Source: Owenia fusiformis
Taxonomy: Eukaryota; Annelida; Polychaeta; Sabellida; Oweniidae
Assembly (NCBI GenBank): GCA_903813345.2
Contig: CAIIXF020000007.1
Location: forward strand, 193,730-257,729
Length of the DNA stretch: 64,000 nucleotides
Reading direction: 5' to 3'
Each line of letters starts with the position of its first letter. Position 1 is the first letter of the stretch. The position numbers were made by a program, and so were the translations under genes. Shown here piece after piece: positions 60,401 to 64,000 of the stretch. The notes beneath the pieces were generated by a model. It was not told where the DNA came from, did no database searches, and saw nothing but the letters and a program-made list of their open reading frames with translations.

Positions 60401-61907
60401 GACAAAGTACTGTGTTTTGAAAATGCCTAATATAAAATCATCCATTCTTCGTGGAGATCAGTTAAAGTCCAATAAAGTAACGTTTTTAAGGCAAAGTAAC
60501 GTGTTTTAAGAAGGCCCTACATAAAAAACCATCCATTCTTGGTGGAGTATGGTTAAAGTCGAATAAAGTAACGTTTTACTGACAAAGTAACGTGTTTTGA
60601 AAAGACTACACAAAAATTCATCCATTCTTCGTGGAGAAAAGTTAAAGTCTAATAAAGTAACGTTTTTAAGGCAAAGTACTGTGTTTTGAAAATGCCTAAT
60701 ATAAAATCATCCATTCTTCGTGGAGATCAGTTAAAGTCCAATAAAGTAACGTTTTTAAGGCAAAGTAACGTGTTTTGAAAAGACTACACAAAAATTCATC
60801 CATTCTTCGTGGAGAAAAGTTAAAGTCTAATAAAGTAACGTTTTTAAGGCAAAGTACTGTGTTTTGAAAATGCCTAATATAAAATCATCCATTCTTCGTG
60901 GAGATCAGTTAAAGTCCAATAAAGTAACGTTTTTAAGGCAAAGTAACGTGTTTTGAAAAGACTACACAAAAATTCATCCATTCTTCGTGGAGAAAAGTTT
61001 AAGTCCAATAAAGTAATGTTTTTAAGGCAAAGTACTGTGTTTTGAAAATGCCTGCATAAAAAGCCATCAGTTCTTCGTGGAGTATGGTTAAAGTTGAATA
61101 AAGTAACGTTTTACTGACAAAGTACTGTGTTTTGAAAATACCTAATATAAAATCATCCATTCTTCTTGGAGATCAGTTAAAGTCCAATAAAGTAACGTTT
61201 TTAAGGCAAAGTAACGTGTTTGAAAATGCTTACATAAAATTCATCCATTCTTCGTGGAGTATGGTTAAAATCGAATAAAGTAACGTTTTACTGTCAAAAT
61301 ACTGTGTTTTGAAATTGCCTACATATAAAAATCATCCATTCTTCGTGGAGATAAGTTAAAGTCCAATAAAGTAACGTTTTTAAGGCAAAGCACCGTGTTT
61401 TGAAAATGCTTACATAAAATTCATCCATTCTTCGTGGAGTATTGTTAAAGTCGAATAAAGTAACGTTTTACTGACAAAGTACTTTGTTTTGAAAATGGCC
61501 TACATAAAAAATCATCCATTTGTAGAGATCAGTTAAAGTCCACTAAAGTAACGTTTTTAAGGCAAAGTAACGTGTTTTAAGAATGCGTACATAAAAAGCA
61601 TCCACTCTTATTAGAGAAAACTTAAAGTCTATTAAGGTAACGTTCTAAAGGCAAAGTAACGTGTTTTAGAAATGGCTACATAAAAAATCATCCATTGACA
61701 ATGAACGAACGTTTTAAAGGCAAAGTAACGTGTTTTAAAATGCCTGCATAAAACATAATCTATTCTTCGTAAAGATAATGATTATATCACCAGGTTTCAA
61801 CAGCCAAGGTAGCCAACGTTCCTTAATTACTTTTCATAATAACAAAACGAAAAAAACGGTACTTTTAAAATGTCAATATTTTTTGTCCCTATATCGTGAC
61901 ATGTATA
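57443..61907. mobile_element. 4.46-kb foldback element whose inverted arms are tandem-repeat arrays
   Basis: The left end contains GTGTCAAGATATAGGGACAG and the right end CTGT-like TGTCCCTATATCGTGACA. A candidate 8-bp duplication ACGCCCAT lies at 57435-57442 and 61908-61915. The left arm (57443-58690) and right arm (about 59545-61907) are inverted relative to each other. Each is built of roughly 90-bp subrepeats with AAAGTAACGTTTT and CATCCATTCTTCGTGGAG; in the right arm these form dimers of about 178 bp. The central loop, about 850 bp, has no transposase. This is the plan of Foldback/Galileo-type elements of the P superfamily; that placement is inference. Confidence 0.88.
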
Positions 61908-61915
61908 ACGCCCAT

Positions 61916-63744
61916 TGTGACCTAAATTCAACCTTATATTGTCAACCAGTGGGTTCTTTGATTTATAACCTTTTTAGAATGCATTAAATTGACTACAAAC
62001 CCTTTTAAAGCTTTTAATCCAATAGATCATTATGTTGAAACTGAGTAAATGACTTACCTGTACGTCCGGTAATATATTCCTGGCCTGATAAAAACAATGG
62101 TTTACCCTAAGCAAAGTCTCTCTCTTTATAAACGATACCAAATGAATGCAAAGGGTATGTTTAATCCTACTCTATAAATATATATATGAAATCTACAAGA
62201 CTTTTCCTTCAATACAATGACAAATATTGAATGCTTCCTAAAATCCCAATGTTAGGTTCACCAGTCTACTGAGCAAAGAGCAATATGTTTGGCATACATT
62301 TACCATTACACTAAACCATAGTTTATACATGTATTGTTTAAATATGCTATTCTCAAGCTTTGATCTATCAATATTTATTAAGCGAAGGGTATAACAGTAG
62401 CACATGGATCAATTATATTATAATATGCATATTAACATATACATGTATCACTAATCAAGGTGTTAAAAGTAATGTAAATATTGAGATGTATTTCACTTTA
62501 ACGCAAGGCAATCATGTTTGACATTAAAATGATCAAAATTGATTGACTTCTGAGTTCAGTTCATTGTTCACAAATATCAATCTAGCAATAGTTATAACTT
62601 ATTAATGACAACTGACCTTTATCTTATTAACAGTCAAATGCAAGACTATTAAATGCCACGTGGCTACAGACTATTTTATGAATTTAAATCAAGTGTTTTA
62701 ATCCAAAACTCCAGTATGAATATAAACTTAGCATATCATTAATCATTAACTGCTATCAATGTATAAAACATCCTCTTACCCAGTGTTCAATTAATGTTAA
62801 CTCAAAGCATTGTAATAGACAAATTTGCACAATACTTTGTACTGAATAATTCGTTCTATTAATTTGAGGCACATGTCAAATTATATAGTCCGTATTGACA
62901 AGTTTAAAAAAGTATGTTGACTTAATGTGAGCATTTAGTGTGTGAAACAATAAGTCCACAATTTATAATAATATGCACCAACCTCCCAATTGTAATTTTG
63001 TAGTTAATACTTTACTAAAATAAACAAAAGTTGAAGCGAGTTGACACGTCAAAAGGTATCAAAGGATGTGGCTATTGTCTAAGCTTTTTACAAGGCATAA
63101 CTTATCACTTGAACATGACGTGAAACTACTTGACCATTTCAGCTTACAAAAATTGGAGCTAACATTGTTCATACAGTGTTCTTAATGCGCCTAGGACTAT
63201 ATGCGAGCCTGAAATTTAATCTATCATTTTATAGCAGGATGTGAATTATCATTGATGATTTAACAGATTTACATAAGAAGAACCCTTGTCAATTTGAGAT
63301 GAACCTCAAACAGTTCGTAGATACATGACTTTTTAATAAGCTGGTTTGTTTGATTGTTTGTTTGTTTGTTTGTTTGTTTGCATAAAAGTTTGTTTTCCCA
63401 TCCAACAGTACAATACAGCTATAACCCCTATCGAGAAAAAACATTCAGTATTGTTAGGAGTTCACTACAGAGAGGGTATCTTATACAGATGTTCACCAAG
63501 ACAGGTTTTACAGTTAATATATAAAAATATGCCATAATAAAAAGGATACAGCCATTGTTCTGCAGAAAATCTGAGACAGTTCCTACTTTTTAGCCTTTTG
63601 AATATACTGTACTTTTTCATTTTCTGATTGTTTTTGCCACTTTACTATCTTAATATATAATTGTTGATGTTTATTTTGATGTTATAAGAAAATCAATTAT
63701 AGATATCTTGTATATATTTTGTGTAAATATGTTAATTAATCAAA
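61916..63744. other. Non-coding AT-rich sequence
   Basis: A short stretch near 62140 (AATGAATGCAAAGGGTATG) also occurs at about 53279 downstream of the promoter-like cluster. A TTTG microsatellite is at 63343-63381. No gene was seen. Confidence 0.5.
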
Positions 63745-63945
63745 ATTACAGCCATTTTATTGAGGAATTTTATTCAGAATTCACATGGCAGAGAAGCATC
63801 AAAATATAAGAGGTTGCATACTTTATAAGCCAATTCACAAGCAATCCAAGATATACAAATGTCATTTGTGTGCAATATGAATCTTTTTATACATTATTGC
63901 ACAATAGTCTTTAGATTTCTCATATTTTAGGTTCAACTGGTTGCA
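63745..63945. repeat. Partial relative of the inner arm of the foldback element
   Basis: ATGGCAGAGAAGCATCxAAATATAAGAGG at about 63785 matches 59578-59607, and the similarity continues with divergence (CAATCCAAGATATACAAA versus CAAACCAAAATATACAAA). A further copy of the family may begin here and continue beyond the window. Confidence 0.7.
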
Positions 63946-64000
63946 TTGAAGCAGTGTGATAGACTGTAGATGCCCATGTAGATGCCTAGTGAGCGTTAAA

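Noticed and set aside
1-64000. tRNA, rRNA or other structural RNA genes
   Set aside because: No B-box-like GGTTCGAATCC sequence with a matching acceptor stem, and no rRNA-like block, was seen on either strand by eye; weak candidates could be missed.

Overview
The window is animal nuclear DNA. It is AT-rich and intron-dominated, with consensus GT-AG junctions and many small inverted-repeat transposons. Several repeat types (GGAC microsatellite elements, elements with TIR CAGGGGTGGATC, foldback elements) recall lophotrochozoan, probably mollusc, genomes. That placement is an inference from repeat style, not a database result.

One real protein-coding gene is visible, on the minus strand. It is a UDP-GalNAc:polypeptide N-acetylgalactosaminyltransferase (GALNT, the enzyme that starts mucin-type O-glycosylation in the Golgi). 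Its start codon is at 23400 and the reading runs leftward off the window. Constitutive coding exons lie at 22983-23400, 22468-22621, 21429-21595, 7997-8167, 1362-1479, 809-994, 541-669 and 132-236. Together with one variable exon they join in frame to 556 codons: Arg-rich tail, membrane anchor, stem, the catalytic domain with HNEAW, DSH, WGGEN and VGH motifs, and the first part of the ricin-type lectin domain. The rest of the lectin domain lies beyond base 1.

The main discovery is at 2049-6805. The exon after the DxH exon is present as seven tandem, intact, divergent copies: 6586-6805, 5874-6093, 5185-5404, 4606-4816, 3934-4153, 3207-3426 and 2049-2262. Each starts in phase 1 and ends in phase 2, and each is 1 mod 3 in length (220, 220, 220, 211, 220, 220, 214 nt). 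Exactly one copy keeps the frame; two or none breaks it. All seven have weak 5' splice sites without G at +5, while every constitutive exon whose donor is visible has G at +5. This is the layout of a mutually exclusive exon cluster. The variable segment covers the strand and loop that carry the Phe-x-Trp acceptor-peptide pocket known from human GALNT2, so the gene could make seven enzymes with different acceptor preference. A 7-copy 109-bp minisatellite full of 3'-splice-site-like sequences sits between the constitutive donor and the cluster.

The large intron 8168-21428 is packed with nested transposons: a hairpin element near 9.1 kb; a 5.06-kb element (11062-16125) with 9-bp target duplications that contains a 2.65-kb foldback element with about 455-bp arms; and a cluster of hairpin elements at 17-21.4 kb. 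The right part, 23543-64000, is presumably a long 5' intron or upstream sequence. It has no convincing gene. It holds a hAT-type MITE with 8-bp duplications (47182-47653), two members of a 5-bp-duplication family, a 70-bp minisatellite with E-box-like CACGTG sites (54829-55862), and a 4.46-kb foldback element whose inverted arms are built of tandem subrepeats (57443-61907). Promoter-like CRE/CCAAT/TATA combinations occur at 53.1 kb, with a diverged echo at 54.1 kb.
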